Assembly (NCBI RefSeq): GCF_000829195.1
Contig: NZ_AP013294.1
Span: 868,001-932,000 of the forward strand
From: Bacillus sp. OxB-1
Lineage (GTDB): Bacteria; Bacillota; Bacilli; Bacillales_A; Planococcaceae
Length of the DNA: 64,000 nt
Direction: 5' to 3'
Shown: positions 1-8,810 of the stretch, piece by piece
Layout of the letters: the number at the start of each line of letters is the position of its first letter
How positions within the stretch are numbered: position 1 is the first letter of the stretch
The notes under the pieces: generated by a model
The model's database searches: none
What the model saw: only the letters and a program-made list of their open reading frames with translations
Told to the model about the DNA's origin: nothing
Made by a program: the position numbers and the translations under genes

Positions 1-880
1 CCTCAGGACAATAGCGTTTAATCATATCAATACCTATCGCAGCACGACGGACACGCTCACGAACTAATGATAAGTTTGTCGCTTCCCATTGCTTTCCTGA
101 CGGATAAACGTCCGGGTGATTACGTAAACCAAATTTAATATATACTGGCGACAACACACGGATAATCTCTGGAATTTCATAGTAACGTAAGAAGCCACCA
201 AAATTATCAGGTACCTCAATATACAGATCAATTGGAATGTCAATCGCCTGGCGAATTGCGGCCAACTTTGCCAACGTTAACGATGAAGGGACATTATACG
301 TGTCTGCCCCCAAGTCTTCCATAATTTTCACGGATACAGGATTACAAGCACCCATCTGTACAGACACTTTCGTCACAAAGCCTTGTGGAAGAAGACCCTC
401 TTCCTTCATTTTTTTCGTCATCAAAAGTAAACCCTCGTCCGCAACTAATGCACCTTTTAATCCAAGCTCTGCACCCCGGATTAAGTCTTCCATGGCATAA
501 GCTAGTTGGTCAGCTCCCTCATGACGCAAAGCTTGTGATTTCCCTGCTGCTGTTAATGGCCCTGCACTAATATCCCATGTCCCTCGGGGTCCTACGAATA
601 AGCTGAGTTCCATACCACGTTCCGCTGTTAATTTGCACATTTCCTTAATTTCTTCATCTGTCAGGAGCATAATGCCACTTCCTTGAGATACGCGATGTAC
701 TGAGATTCCATATTCATCTAATGCTTTCAAGGTTTCTTTTAATGCGGCTGGTCCCTCAACGCTTGGCAGCTCAATACGGTATTGTGCTCCATCAGGAAAA
801 CGTTTGGTTGAAGTGGGTAGATGTGTATAATCAGTTGTTGGATAACCCAGCTTTTCCAGTAACTTTTGCGATACGTTCAT
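1..880 (-). CDS. TIM-barrel protein, U32-peptidase-like, 3' end outside window
   Basis: The frame is open from an ATG at 880 to the left edge, so at least 293 residues are visible and the C-terminus is missing. The start follows a GAGGGG ribosome site about 8 bases upstream. Alternating strand and helix segments (for example GADTYNVPSSLTLAKL and IDIPIDLYIEVPDNFGG) look like a TIM barrel of the kind annotated as U32-family peptidase. I do not see the cysteine-containing U32 signature in the visible part, so peptidase activity is doubtful. It lies 50 bases after the aldehyde dehydrogenase and is probably the last or next-to-last gene of the alcohol dehydrogenase-TRAP operon, which points to a role in catabolism of the imported compound. 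The family call is from memory of similar proteins; the function is unknown. Confidence 0.5.
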   Translation of the reverse strand, partial: MNVSQKLLEKLGYPTTDYTHLPTSTKRFPDGAQYRIELPSVEGPAALKETLKALDEYGISVHRVSQGSGIMLLTDEEIKEMCKLTAERGMELSLFVGPRGTWDISAGPLTAAGKSQALRHEGADQLAYAMEDLIRGAELGLKGALVADEGLLLMTKKMKEEGLLPQGFVTKVSVQMGACNPVSVKIMEDLGADTYNVPSSLTLAKLAAIRQAIDIPIDLYIEVPDNFGGFLRYYEIPEIIRVLSPVYIKFGLRNHPDVYPSGKQWEATNLSLVRERVRRAAIGIDMIKRYCPE

Positions 881-930
881 ATAATTCCCCTCTTTTCATC
901 AACACATATTTAAAACCTACCTATAATCCT

Positions 931-2379
931 TTATTCAGCCTTGATAAATACTGTTTTTGTCATTGTATAAAATTCTTTTGCTGCTTCACCTTGTTCGCGG
1001 CTACCTGTGCTGGATGATTTGACGCCACCGAAAGGTGCTTGGAATTCTACTCCTGCACTTTCTGCATTTACACGTACTAATCCAGCTTCAATATCATCAA
1101 TAAATGTTAAAGCTGACCCAATATTCGTTGTAAAAATGGAAGCACTCAATCCGAACTCCACGTCATTTGCAAGCTGAATCGCTTCCTCCACTGATTCTAC
1201 CTTAATCAATGCGATTACTGGCCCGAAAATTTCCTCTTGCGCAATGCGCATTGATGAATCTACTTGATCGAAAATAGTTGGCTCTACATAATAGCCCGGT
1301 AATGATGGAGACTGTAATGAATTACCGCCAAATAACACCTTGGCTCCCTCTTTTTTGCCGATTTCAATATAATCCAATACTGTATTGTATTGACTTTCAC
1401 TTGCACATGGTCCCATCCACGTAGCAGCATCTAAGCCAGAACCAATGGTAATTTTTTCGGACTCCTCAATCAATGCTTGTTTTAATACTTCATATGCCCC
1501 CGATTCAACGATGACTCGACTCGTTGCTGTACATTTTTGGCCAGTTGACTTAAAAGCTCCGCTTAGTATAGCTTGTACAGCTGAATCGATGTTCGCATCG
1601 TTTAATACGATAACAGGGTTTTTTCCGCCCATTTCTAATTGGAATTTCACTTGATTTTTAGTCGCAGCTTCTGCCACAGTTCTTCCGACAGAGCTTGACC
1701 CCGTGAAGGTAATGCCGTTAATTCCTTCGCTGCGGATTAATGCATCCCCTACAACAGACCCACTTCCTGTCACAAAATTCAAGACGCCGTTTGGAATACC
1801 TGCATCTGCGAAGCACTTCACAACTTTGGCCGCTGTTACTGCCGCCTCCGAAGCTGGCTTAAAAACAACCGTGTTTCCATACACCAAAGCAGGAGCAATT
1901 TTCCATATAGGAATTGCTACAGGGAAGTTCCAAGGTGTGATTACGCCTACTGTCCCAAGCGGAGTGCGTTTTGTAAACATAATTGCACCATTATCTGAGG
2001 CTGGGATCACATCCCCGTCCTTTCGGCTTCCTTCTGCTGCATAATATTTTAAGATCGCAATTCCACGTTGAGTTTCACCGATAGCTTCTGGTAATGTTTT
2101 ACCCATTTCCTCTGTCAGTGTTTGCGCAATATCGTCCAAGTTCTTTTCTAACTGCTCTGCAACCTTGTATAATAACTGTCCCCGTTGAAATTGACCGAGT
2201 TTATGCCACCCTTTTTTAGCTTCATTGGCAGCTTGTACAGCCATTTGTAATTCCTCAACTGTAGAAGCCTGTACTTTTCCCATCACTTCGCGAGTTGCGG
2301 GGTTTATACTTTCGATTAACTTGCCACTCACACTATTAGTCCATTCACCATTAATTAAGTTTTCATACGTTTGTACCAT
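931..2379 (-). CDS. NAD(P)-dependent aldehyde dehydrogenase, GucD/ketoglutarate semialdehyde dehydrogenase-like
   Basis: 482 residues, the full length for the aldehyde dehydrogenase superfamily. Visible family marks are TPWNFP (Asn151), the general base in LEMGGKNP (Glu249), the catalytic cysteine in GQKCTATS (Cys283) and the EEIFGPV motif. Overall wording is very close to Bacillus GucD (YcbD), the 2,5-dioxovalerate (alpha-ketoglutarate semialdehyde) dehydrogenase of glucarate use, but the real aldehyde may differ. The start has an AAGGAGG site. It follows the IclR gene by 13 bases and precedes the TIM-barrel gene by 50 bases, so it is co-transcribed. With the alcohol dehydrogenase upstream it could turn an aldehyde made from the imported substrate into an acid in the cytosol. 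Confidence 0.9.
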   Translation of the reverse strand: MVQTYENLINGEWTNSVSGKLIESINPATREVMGKVQASTVEELQMAVQAANEAKKGWHKLGQFQRGQLLYKVAEQLEKNLDDIAQTLTEEMGKTLPEAIGETQRGIAILKYYAAEGSRKDGDVIPASDNGAIMFTKRTPLGTVGVITPWNFPVAIPIWKIAPALVYGNTVVFKPASEAAVTAAKVVKCFADAGIPNGVLNFVTGSGSVVGDALIRSEGINGITFTGSSSVGRTVAEAATKNQVKFQLEMGGKNPVIVLNDANIDSAVQAILSGAFKSTGQKCTATSRVIVESGAYEVLKQALIEESEKITIGSGLDAATWMGPCASESQYNTVLDYIEIGKKEGAKVLFGGNSLQSPSLPGYYVEPTIFDQVDSSMRIAQEEIFGPVIALIKVESVEEAIQLANDVEFGLSASIFTTNIGSALTFIDDIEAGLVRVNAESAGVEFQAPFGGVKSSSTGSREQGEAAKEFYTMTKTVFIKAE

Positions 2380-2392
2380 TCCTAATACCTCC

Positions 2393-3151
2393 TTATAATG
2401 GATAGCCGTTAAGATAAGATAGTTCCCTACTAAATTTCAGGATTACTTCTCTGGCTATATCTTTCTTTTTGTCCCATTTATCAAGAGTCATGGCTATACT
2501 GACTCCAGCTATAATTTCTCCATTCATATTATAAATAGGGGCTGCTATACAATGAATACCAATAGCCGACTCCTGATGCTCTTCTATATAACCAACTTGT
2601 TTAGCTTCACTTAAATTATTAAATAACTCTTCCAAGTCTGTAATCGTATACTCTGTTACTTTGATTAATCCGTCTTTAAATATACTTTCCAATTCCTTAA
2701 ATGATTTGTTAATTAATTGAACCTTCCCAACTGAAGTGCTATGAGATGGAAATAAAGATCCCGGGTAAGTAACTAAATCAATCGGTGAACTACTCATTAT
2801 TTTTCCTAAATACATTACCTTATCATTTTCAAGCTTTCCAATTTGTAAGTGTTCATCAATTAACTCTACATACTTTGGTCCAATTTCATAAAATTGGTTC
2901 ACTATATTAATATGTTTAAAATAGTGACTTCCAATAATCCCTAATTCGGGACCTAAATTATAGGTTTCATCCTTGTCTTTGACAATCCACCCTAAACCTT
3001 CAAGGGTTTTCAGAAGGGAAAAAGTAGTACTTTTACTAATACCCAGTTTCTTGGAAAAGTCAATTTGCCGAACACCACTTTTTTCACTAATGATTAACTG
3101 TAGAATACGGTTGACTCTTTCCAAGGTTGGAACACGGTACCTGTTTTCCAA
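2393..3151 (-). CDS. IclR-family transcriptional regulator
   Basis: 252 residues. The N-terminal winged helix-turn-helix spans about residues 7-70 ([28 protein letters not shown]) and is followed by the IclR effector-binding domain ([21 protein letters not shown]). The start is TTG behind an AGGAGG site at the right spacing. It sits inside the operon, 6 bases after dctM and 13 before the aldehyde dehydrogenase, so it probably regulates its own operon in response to the substrate or an intermediate. The perfect palindrome at 7221-7240 just downstream of the operon promoter is a candidate binding site (inference). Confidence 0.88.
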   Translation of the reverse strand: MENRYRVPTLERVNRILQLIISEKSGVRQIDFSKKLGISKSTTFSLLKTLEGLGWIVKDKDETYNLGPELGIIGSHYFKHINIVNQFYEIGPKYVELIDEHLQIGKLENDKVMYLGKIMSSSPIDLVTYPGSLFPSHSTSVGKVQLINKSFKELESIFKDGLIKVTEYTITDLEELFNNLSEAKQVGYIEEHQESAIGIHCIAAPIYNMNGEIIAGVSIAMTLDKWDKKKDIAREVILKFSRELSYLNGYPL

Positions 3152-3157
3152 TTATTA

Positions 3158-4423
3158 TTATCCTCCTAGCAAGAACAATGATATTTGAGGGAAGACTGTT
3201 AAAATAGCCAGTACTCCTATCATTATCATTATAAACGGGATAACAGCTTTAACTAACTGCCCAAATTCAATAGTATCAAGAGATTTAGCAACAAAGAGGT
3301 TCACACCTAAAGGAGGAGTAAGTAAACCAATAGCTAAATTTACAATCATCAAAATACCAAAATACACCAAATTAATTTCATACTGCATTAAAATGGGGAG
3401 TAAAATGGGGACAATTAAAATAATGGCCGCATTTACTTCAACAAACATTCCCACTATAAAGAAAATGACCATTATAAGTAATAAAAACATCGTTGGCCCA
3501 TTCGTTACTTCCATTAAGTAGCTTGCTAGTTTCGTTGGTATTTGCTCTACCGTAATAATCCAGCTCATTAAATTAGCAGAAGCTATAATGACTAACACCA
3601 TGGAAGACAATACACTTGCCTCAACAAAAATCGTCTTTAAATCACTAAACTTAATTGTTTTATAAACGAATAGGGCAACAATTAAACCATACATACAAGC
3701 GACTGCACCAGATTCTGTTGGAGTGAACTCACCAGAATAAATTCCTCCTAAAATAATGACAGGCATCAACAATCCTAAGATTGACTTTTTAAAGTGTAAG
3801 AAGAAATTTGCAAATGTAGCCTTTTCTAACCCTCTATATCCTCGCTTTTTTGAAATAATGTAGGCGTAGAGTATTAATGCGGCTCCCATAAAGACACCTG
3901 GTACAATACCCGCTATAAATAAATCTCCTACACTGACGTTAGCGGAAATACCGTACGTAATAAACGGAATACTTGGTGGAATAATAATTCCTATGGTCCC
4001 TGCAGAAGCAATCAAAGCTAGTGAGAACTTCTTATCATACCCTTCTTTAATCATGGCAGGCACAATAATCGATCCTATTGCCACTACTGTAGCTGGAGCA
4101 GACCCTGAAATAGCCGCAAAGAACATACTTGCTACAATTGCTATAATAGCAAATCCTCCTGTAACAGAGCCTACTATACTTCCCGCAAAATCAACCAGTC
4201 TTTTAGAAATTCCGCCCCTCTCCATGATTTTCCCAGCAAGCATGAAAAGAGGAATTGACATAAGGGGAAATGAATCTAACCCAGTAATCATTCGTTGTAC
4301 ACCAACGAATTGAGACAAGTCAGAACTTAGTAAGGCTATAATCGATGCCAGTGCAACGCCAAAGCCTAAAGGGACATTTAATAGTAATATAATTAGTAAT
4401 GAAACAATTAAAATAGTTATCAT
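3158..4423 (-). CDS. dctM: TRAP transporter large permease DctM
   Basis: 421 residues, nearly all hydrophobic, with about a dozen membrane segments: the size and style of the DctM/SiaM large subunit. Typical pieces are MSIPLFMLAGKIMERGG, GSAPATVVAIGSI and GIIIPPSIPFITYG. In the inner membrane it forms the sodium-driven translocation channel with DctQ and receives substrate from DctP. The gene follows dctQ by 9 bases; its ribosome site, AGGTG, lies at the dctQ stop codon. Substrate cannot be read from sequence; TRAP importers usually carry carboxylates, sulfonates or sugar acids. Confidence 0.93.
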   Translation of the reverse strand: MITILIVSLLIILLLNVPLGFGVALASIIALLSSDLSQFVGVQRMITGLDSFPLMSIPLFMLAGKIMERGGISKRLVDFAGSIVGSVTGGFAIIAIVASMFFAAISGSAPATVVAIGSIIVPAMIKEGYDKKFSLALIASAGTIGIIIPPSIPFITYGISANVSVGDLFIAGIVPGVFMGAALILYAYIISKKRGYRGLEKATFANFFLHFKKSILGLLMPVIILGGIYSGEFTPTESGAVACMYGLIVALFVYKTIKFSDLKTIFVEASVLSSMVLVIIASANLMSWIITVEQIPTKLASYLMEVTNGPTMFLLLIMVIFFIVGMFVEVNAAIILIVPILLPILMQYEINLVYFGILMIVNLAIGLLTPPLGVNLFVAKSLDTIEFGQLVKAVIPFIMIMIGVLAILTVFPQISLFLLGG

Positions 4424-4432
4424 ATGCTACAC

Positions 4433-4939
4433 CTAGTCCGCGAAGATTTCTGACTTTTCAATTTTTTCATTTCTAATCACATCAGAGATGAACAAGATAA
4501 TATATCGAATTAGCATTAAAGCTGTCCCTACCACTATTGCTCCATATACACCAGACATAGGTACTTGCATTGCCGGAGATAATTGTCCTTTAGTAATCAA
4601 GCTATTAATAAAGGGAATCCCGATATATAAAAGTAAAATGCAATAGACCATTGACAATATATAACTGATTCCTCTCAGTACTCTGTTAGCTTTCTCAGGT
4701 AAATATACTACTAGTATATCCAAAGTGATATGAGCACCTTTTTTCACTCCTAGGCTAGCGGCAATAAAGGTAGACCAAATCATTAAATATCTTGCTAACT
4801 CTTCTCCCCAAGTTATGGAAGAACCAAATAGGTATCGTAATAAAAAGTTTAGAAAAACAATTAACAGCATAAATAGAAGTGTTAAATAGGCAACGTTTTC
4901 TTCTATATAGGTCAGTATTTTTTCAAACCTTTTTAGCAT
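4433..4939 (-). CDS. dctQ: TRAP transporter small permease DctQ
   Basis: 168 residues with four predicted membrane helices, as expected of the DctQ subunit. The family's characteristic region is visible around residues 40-60 (SITWGEELARYLMIWSTF). It pairs with DctM in the membrane. A GGGGGG-rich ribosome site precedes the ATG. Translation starts just after the stem-loop at 4954-4992 that separates it from dctP, which may lower its expression relative to the binding protein. Confidence 0.92.
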   Translation of the reverse strand: MLKRFEKILTYIEENVAYLTLLFMLLIVFLNFLLRYLFGSSITWGEELARYLMIWSTFIAASLGVKKGAHITLDILVVYLPEKANRVLRGISYILSMVYCILLLYIGIPFINSLITKGQLSPAMQVPMSGVYGAIVVGTALMLIRYIILFISDVIRNEKIEKSEIFAD

Positions 4940-4953
4940 GTTTATCCCCCCTT

Positions 4954-4992
4954 AAAATTGAGCCTATTAATTTTACCAATAGGCTCAATTTT
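4954..4992 (-). terminator. stem-loop between dctP and dctQ, attenuating terminator or mRNA stabiliser
   Basis: A perfect 15-bp inverted repeat (arms 4954-4968 and 4978-4992, 9-base loop) lies just after the dctP stop. On the minus strand the second arm ends in TTTT. Because dctQ and dctM follow at once, it more likely gives partial termination or protects the dctP transcript 3' end, a common way to make more binding protein than permease. Confidence 0.75.
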
Positions 4993-4998
4993 ATTAAA

Positions 4999-6030
4999 TT
5001 ACTCCCCTAACTTTTCCATTAATGAATCATAAGTTTCTTCCCCTACGACTTCTCTGTAGCTTTCCGTTACAGGTTGAGCTAATTTTTGGAACTCTTCATA
5101 TTGCTCGTCGGTAAGTTCTGTAATCTTGACTCCATGTTCTTCCATAACTTTTCGACCTTCAATTTCTTGATCTTGGTTCATTTTTCTTTCAACTTGCTCC
5201 CATTTCGCTACTTCTTCAGCTAAAATCTCTTGCAAATCTTCTGGCATGCTGTTATAAACATCGTCATTAATTACAAAAGCATAGGCTCCAAATACATGGT
5301 TAGTTAATGTCATATATTTTGTAACTTCATAGAATTTCATACCTACAATTAGGGAGAATGGGTTTTCATATCCATCAATAACCCCCTGCTGTAAACTACT
5401 ATATAATTCATTAAACGCGATTGGTGTCGCATTTCCTCCAAACGCCTTAATCATGTCCATATGTGCTTGGTTCTCTTGTGTACGAATTTTTAATCCTTTC
5501 ATATCTTGAGGAGTAAGGACTTCCTTCGTGTTATTCGCTACGTGTCGAATACCATTTTCTCCCCAGCCTAGACCTCTCATACCTGTTTCCGCGTTTAACT
5601 TTTCAAATAACTCGTCACCAAATTCTCCATCCAATATACTAAATGCTTGTTCGCTATCTTTAAATATATAAGGTAAATCCAAAACCATCATAGCTTTACT
5701 AAACCCGGCAAATGGACCTGTTGAAATAACTGCCATCTCAATGGAACCGTTTTGTACACCTTCCAAAGCTTCACGTTCTCCGCCCAACTGACTGTTTGGA
5801 TATGTCTCAATAGAAATCCGCCCATCAGAACTTTCTTCAATTGATTTTTTAAATTCTTGCAAAGAGTTTTCTAACCGATCATTCGTTGCGGCGGATGAAT
5901 GTGCTACTTTTAGTTTGTATACTTTATCTGAACCTGAGTTCGAACCTGAACCTTCCGCTTCCTTATCAGATCCACACGCTGCTAAAATTACAGCCACAAC
6001 CAACAATAAAAAAATATTTAACCTTTTCAT
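4999..6030 (-). CDS. dctP: TRAP transporter substrate-binding lipoprotein DctP
   Basis: 343 residues. A lipoprotein signal ends at Cys19 (VILAACGSD), so the protein is anchored on the outer face of the membrane. The rest matches the DctP/SiaP fold: AHSSAATNDR at the start of the mature domain, then GLGWGENGIRH, LKIRTQENQAHM with the family's conserved arginine, and GVIDGYENPFSLI. It delivers substrate to DctQM. Its ATG overlaps the stop codon of the alcohol dehydrogenase gene by 4 bases (ATGA), so the two are translationally coupled. The ligand is unknown. Confidence 0.94.
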   Translation of the reverse strand: MKRLNIFLLLVVAVILAACGSDKEAEGSGSNSGSDKVYKLKVAHSSAATNDRLENSLQEFKKSIEESSDGRISIETYPNSQLGGEREALEGVQNGSIEMAVISTGPFAGFSKAMMVLDLPYIFKDSEQAFSILDGEFGDELFEKLNAETGMRGLGWGENGIRHVANNTKEVLTPQDMKGLKIRTQENQAHMDMIKAFGGNATPIAFNELYSSLQQGVIDGYENPFSLIVGMKFYEVTKYMTLTNHVFGAYAFVINDDVYNSMPEDLQEILAEEVAKWEQVERKMNQDQEIEGRKVMEEHGVKITELTDEQYEEFQKLAQPVTESYREVVGEETYDSLMEKLGE

Positions 6031-7199
6031 ACAATCTCCTCCAACTTTTGTCCGTAAAATGAAGCTTCAATAATTGTTTTCACATCATCAGCTGTTGTTT
6101 CTCTAGGATTCACCTTGATATTTCCGCTTCTCATCGAATCCTCAATTAATGTTTCAATAGAATCTAAGTTGATTCCCAACTCTTTTGTTGTTTTGGGAAT
6201 GCCTAAATTCCTATTTAGCTCTTTAATTCTATCAATTATCTTTTTAGCGTTTTCCATTTCTGTACTATCCGAATCATACACGTCTAATGCCCGCGCGATG
6301 TCGCAATATTTCCCTACAGCAGCTGGAAGGTTAAATTCTAGTACATACGGTAATAACACTGCATTCGCAAAGCCATGCGGAACATTAAACACACCGCCGA
6401 AAGCTTGAGAAATTGCATGGACGTTACCTAATCTTGTCTGGGAAAAACAAATTCCCGCTAAAGCAGCTGCCTCAAGTAAATTCTTCCTACCTTCGAGATC
6501 AGAACCGTCATTGTAAACGTTTTCGATATTTTCATTAATTAAAGCAATTGCTTTTAAAGCCATATCTGCAACAACGCCATTTTCTTGTTTAGACAAATAC
6601 GATTCTATTGCATGTGTAAGTGCATCAATAGCCGTCGAACTCGTTATAGGTTTTGGACATCCCATTGTTAATTTTGGATCAACTATTGCAGTTTTCGGGA
6701 AAATCTTTTCACTGATGATTGCTACTTTAAACGATGTCGCTTCATCTGTAATAATTGTGGAAGCTGTCACTTCACTCCCTGTTCCCGCAGTGGTTGGGAT
6801 TGCAATTAAATCGACTGGATCATTTGGCACATTACCCACACCTTCATATTGAAGGATACTCCCCGCATTAGTTAGCATTACAGCTATAGCCTTTGCAGTG
6901 TCGATGCTACTTCCTCCACCAAAGCCAATTACAAAATCTGTTCCAAATTCTTTAGCAAACTTTAAACCCTCTTCAATTGTTCTTGATTTAGGGTTCGGTT
7001 CAACCTCGGAAAAAATTTTATACTCAATATTTGAAGCTGATACTATTTTTAATAAAGTATCTAATAATCCTGCAGAGATAATCCCTGGGTCTGTTACTAT
7101 TAACATTTTTTTATTAATGTAACTTTCCAAAATTCCTTCTAACTCAAAAATTGCGTCGTTTCCGAATATAACCCTGGTGGGCATAAAATAACTATACAT
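6027..7199 (-). CDS. iron-containing alcohol dehydrogenase
   Basis: About 390 residues from the ATG at 7199. A longer GTG-started frame from 7217 is open, but that GTG lies in the GAGGGGGA ribosome site, so 7199 is preferred. The Fe-ADH family signs are all there: the GGGSSIDTAKA nucleotide motif, the segment PTTAGTGSEVT, and metal ligands in DALTHAIESYLS, the HAISQAFGG region and the NVPHGFANA region. It would oxidise an alcohol or hydroxyacid with NAD, or do the reverse. It is the first gene of the operon running through dctPQM, iclR and the aldehyde dehydrogenase. Confidence 0.93.
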   Translation of the reverse strand: MYSYFMPTRVIFGNDAIFELEGILESYINKKMLIVTDPGIISAGLLDTLLKIVSASNIEYKIFSEVEPNPKSRTIEEGLKFAKEFGTDFVIGFGGGSSIDTAKAIAVMLTNAGSILQYEGVGNVPNDPVDLIAIPTTAGTGSEVTASTIITDEATSFKVAIISEKIFPKTAIVDPKLTMGCPKPITSSTAIDALTHAIESYLSKQENGVVADMALKAIALINENIENVYNDGSDLEGRKNLLEAAALAGICFSQTRLGNVHAISQAFGGVFNVPHGFANAVLLPYVLEFNLPAAVGKYCDIARALDVYDSDSTEMENAKKIIDRIKELNRNLGIPKTTKELGINLDSIETLIEDSMRSGNIKVNPRETTADDVKTIIEASFYGQKLEEIV

Positions 7200-7220
7200 T
7201 CTTAGACTCCCCCTCACTTA

Positions 7221-7240
7221 GAGTTCATAATGATGAACTC
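7221..7240. promoter_or_regulatory. palindromic candidate operator for the IclR regulator
   Basis: The 20-bp site is an exact dyad: GAGTTCAT, 4 bases, ATGAACTC. A further TGAACTC half-site lies at 7254-7260. Both sit between the -10 box of the operon promoter and the ribosome site of the alcohol dehydrogenase gene, where a repressor would block transcription. Assignment to the operon's own IclR protein is inference. Confidence 0.6.
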
Positions 7241-7266
7241 AGTTACCTTATACTGAACTCAAATAG

Positions 7267-7295
7267 AATATATCATTCTAAATAATACAAATCAA
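7267..7295 (-). promoter_or_regulatory. sigma-A promoter of the alcohol dehydrogenase-TRAP operon
   Basis: On the minus strand the -35 box TTGATT (7290-7295) and the -10 box TATATT (7267-7272) are 17 bases apart, upstream of the candidate operator and 68 bases before the ATG at 7199. Confidence 0.7.
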
Positions 7296-7435
7296 CTCTT
7301 TTCCAAAAAAACAGATTCTTCTCCGAAGTTGTTTATGTTTGACTTTAATTTTCAGGGCTCCGGGGATCGACTGGCAGTTGACATCTTCTTTTATACCAAA
7401 AGCTTCTTGAATTCTTGTCCTTGTATCTATAGATA

Positions 7436-7465
7436 AAAAGAGAGAGTGGGCAAGGTCTCTCTTTT
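7436..7465 (-). terminator. terminator of the glcDF operon
   Basis: A perfect 10-bp stem (AAAAGAGAGA / TCTCTCTTTT) starts 11 bases after the glcF stop and runs into a T tract on the minus strand. It separates glcDF from the downstream operon. Confidence 0.82.
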
Positions 7466-7475
7466 CACTATCCGC

Positions 7476-8810
7476 TCATCGATGATGCGATACCTGTTCA
7501 TCTATTTCGCAAGCTCTTGCCAGCAACTCAACAAGATGAAGGACTTCTGGTTTCTTTCCACCAAATTTATTCACTCCATGTGTCATTTGAATTAAACATC
7601 CAGGGTTACATGTCACAATGATATCCGGTTGCAGTTCATTTACTTCATCCATTTTCCCGCTTAAAATTTTCATAGATTCATCGTAATGTTGAATATTATA
7701 AACACCCCCTGATCCGCAGCATGAGTTTTTATTTGGTAACTCTATATACCGGACTCCTGCTATTTGTCGAATTAATTTCTCTGGATATTCTCCAGCGTTT
7801 TGTACGTTTGATAAATGACAAGAAGGCTGATAAGTTATCGTTTCATTTAAAGTTTTTGTAATTGGCAAGGAATCTAACGTTATTAATATCTCCGCTATAT
7901 CTTTAATTTTTTTTGTAAATTCCTTTGCCTTTGCTGCCCAGTATTCATCACCTTCATCTTTGAATAGGTGGCCATACTCCTCTAAAAGAGCACCACAACC
8001 TCCTGCATTCGTGACAATTTCATCTACCTCATATTTCTCAAATGCGAGTAAGTTTTCTTTCGCTAATTGACGAGCCTCTTTTATTTGTCCTTGATGGGAA
8101 TGTAGAGCACCACAACATGTTTGTTCTTTCGGTATGTAAACATCACATCCGGAAATCCGTAATAGTTCAAGTGTGTAGTAATTGATATGATAAAAAAGGG
8201 CATCATTTATGCATCCAAGAAATAAAGAAACTGTTTTAATAGGTTCTTCTGTCCTTGCTTTATAAAGCTTTCCTCTTTCAATTCGATACTTTTTGGATAG
8301 AACTTTTGGTAAAGCTTCTTCAAACTCACCTATATTTTTAAAAAGCTTTTTGGATACTTTTGTAGAACGCACGACCTTTTGGATTCCGCTTTTTTGATAT
8401 AAATAATATAAATCCCCTGAGAATTTCATTGCTTTTCTTTTCGTAAATAGTTGATTTAACGTAAAATCCTTTAACTGATTATTTTGTTTCTGCTGTACTT
8501 CTAAATCATGCACCCTTTCTTTCGCCCATTCTAGAATGGATCCATAAGGAACATTTACAGGACAAGCTACCTCACATGCACGACAACCTAGACACAGATC
8601 CATAGGCTCTTTTAAATCTTCCAATACGTCAATTTTTCCTTCGACCGCCATTTTAACTAGGTTAATTCTTCCCCTTGGAGATGCTGTCTCTATTTCCATA
8701 GATGTATAAGTAGGGCAAGATGGCAGACAGTAGCCGCATTGAATACATTGGTTAACTTCGGCGTATATTTTATCGTTAGTAGCCTCTACTCTTTTTGTTG
8801 TATTAGTCAT
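7476..8810 (-). CDS. glcF: glycolate oxidase iron-sulfur subunit GlcF-like
   Basis: 444 residues. Two 4Fe-4S ferredoxin motifs are visible near the N-terminus (Cys22-25-28-32 in CIQCGYCLPSCP, and Cys73-76-79-83 in CLGCRACEVACP). Two CCG domains follow (EQTCCGALHSHQG and NSCCGSGGVYNIQH), the layout of GlcF and related heterodisulfide-reductase-like subunits. It would take electrons from the flavin subunit encoded just upstream and pass them to the respiratory chain at the membrane. The genes overlap by 8 bases. Related complexes oxidise D-lactate or D-2-hydroxyglutarate, so glycolate is only one option. Confidence 0.9.
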   Translation of the reverse strand: MTNTTKRVEATNDKIYAEVNQCIQCGYCLPSCPTYTSMEIETASPRGRINLVKMAVEGKIDVLEDLKEPMDLCLGCRACEVACPVNVPYGSILEWAKERVHDLEVQQKQNNQLKDFTLNQLFTKRKAMKFSGDLYYLYQKSGIQKVVRSTKVSKKLFKNIGEFEEALPKVLSKKYRIERGKLYKARTEEPIKTVSLFLGCINDALFYHINYYTLELLRISGCDVYIPKEQTCCGALHSHQGQIKEARQLAKENLLAFEKYEVDEIVTNAGGCGALLEEYGHLFKDEGDEYWAAKAKEFTKKIKDIAEILITLDSLPITKTLNETITYQPSCHLSNVQNAGEYPEKLIRQIAGVRYIELPNKNSCCGSGGVYNIQHYDESMKILSGKMDEVNELQPDIIVTCNPGCLIQMTHGVNKFGGKKPEVLHLVELLARACEIDEQVSHHR

